Shown: piece by piece, positions 63,564-64,000 of the stretch
How the letters are laid out: each line of letters begins with the position of its first letter
Position numbering within the stretch: the stretch's first letter is position 1
Source of the DNA: Serilophus lunatus
Taxonomy: Eukaryota; Chordata; Aves; Passeriformes; Eurylaimidae
Length of the DNA: 64,000 bases
Assembly: GCA_013399895.1 (NCBI GenBank)
Contig: VXBA01006569.1
Coordinates: 774,518 to 838,517, forward strand
Reading direction: 5' to 3'
Position numbers and translations under genes: made by a program
Notes under the pieces: model-generated
The model's database searches: none
What the model saw: the letters and a program-made list of their open reading frames with translations, nothing else
Told to the model about the DNA's origin: nothing

Positions 63564-63959
63564 TAAATTTAGCTATATCTGTTTCTGTTGGAGAGCTATG
63601 GCTTCAGACTGATTTTTTTTTTTTAATCCATAAAATTTAAAGCATTTTACAGAGCAGGTCAATACTGTGGCAAAAGCATAAGCAGCTGCTAGTACTGTGT
63701 GTGAGACCAGAGACAGGCAGTGCACAGGAGGAGTACAGCTGGCTCAGTCTCCTGGCATGTTACAAGTAGATGAGTGATGTTCAGGGAAGAAAAATACTCA
63801 TGCATGAAGAAGCTAGAGTAAAATATGTCTACATTTCCATTTTAGCATCAGAATATGTGAACTGCATCCCTTCGGAAAGAAGAGATGTGAAGATGTTCAT
63901 GAGGGGAACACTTCTTGTGCTGCAGCCACTGGCAGCTGTCCTGTCTGTGCAGCTGGACT
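63564..63959 (+). repeat. Direct repeat copy 2 (396 bp), probable assembly duplicate
   Basis: Exact copy of 63167-63562, offset by 397. The base after it (g, 63960) would align with the N. Confidence 0.95.
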
Positions 63960-64000
63960 GATGGACCTTCTCTGAGGTGGTCCACCATGAACTGGGGGTT

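Noticed and set aside
63564..63961. A repeated 63-codon frame seen in both 396-bp copies, as a duplicated gene
   Set aside because: The copies are probably one locus assembled twice, and the frame has no recognisable content.

Overview
The window looks like a piece of a bird nuclear genome. CR1 retrotransposons are the dominant interspersed repeat. Several end in the diagnostic attctgtg/attctatg octamers, and solo LTRs of avian endogenous-retrovirus type are present. The only protein-coding gene I can support has long introns with canonical GT-AG junctions. There are no operons, no ribosome-binding-site logic and no dense coding, so most short open frames are chance.

Layout. Positions 1-8938 hold the 3' half of SPATA18 on the plus strand. 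It encodes MIEAP, the mitochondria-eating protein, a p53-inducible mitochondrial quality-control factor. I can place eight exon pieces: the end of a coiled-coil region, a short conserved linker, an Arg/Ser cluster, the MIEAP C-terminal domain, and a second Arg/Ser-rich tail ending in a very short terminal exon. The introns carry an LTR-like segment, a (TCTA)n microsatellite and a CR1 3' end. The 5' half of the gene lies left of the window. A candidate 3' UTR follows, then an LTR-like segment near 9.5-10.3 kb.

From about 10.4 kb to the right edge I see no convincing gene. The space holds decayed, 5'-truncated or internally deleted CR1 copies at 10.5-13.0, 16.9-17.8, 34.0-34.8, 37.9-38.2, 43.5-45.4 and 50.5-51.0 kb, plus an older antisense LINE remnant near 20 kb. 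It also holds three better-defined solo LTRs. One at 40.06-41.01 kb is flanked by a 7-bp direct repeat. One at 43.78-44.80 kb is nested inside the antisense CR1. One at 62.58-63.01 kb is antisense, with TATA, AATAAA and near-inverted ends. The rest is AT-rich single-copy-looking sequence with a few simple repeats.

The last 0.8 kb is a perfect 396-bp duplication separated by a single N. I read it as an assembly join artefact rather than biology.

I found no new multi-gene system. The most useful points are the SPATA18 exon model (including a phase mismatch implying an exon I could not place securely), the CR1 sitting 58 nt from a SPATA18 splice acceptor, the dated nesting of an LTR in a CR1, and the false duplication at the right edge.
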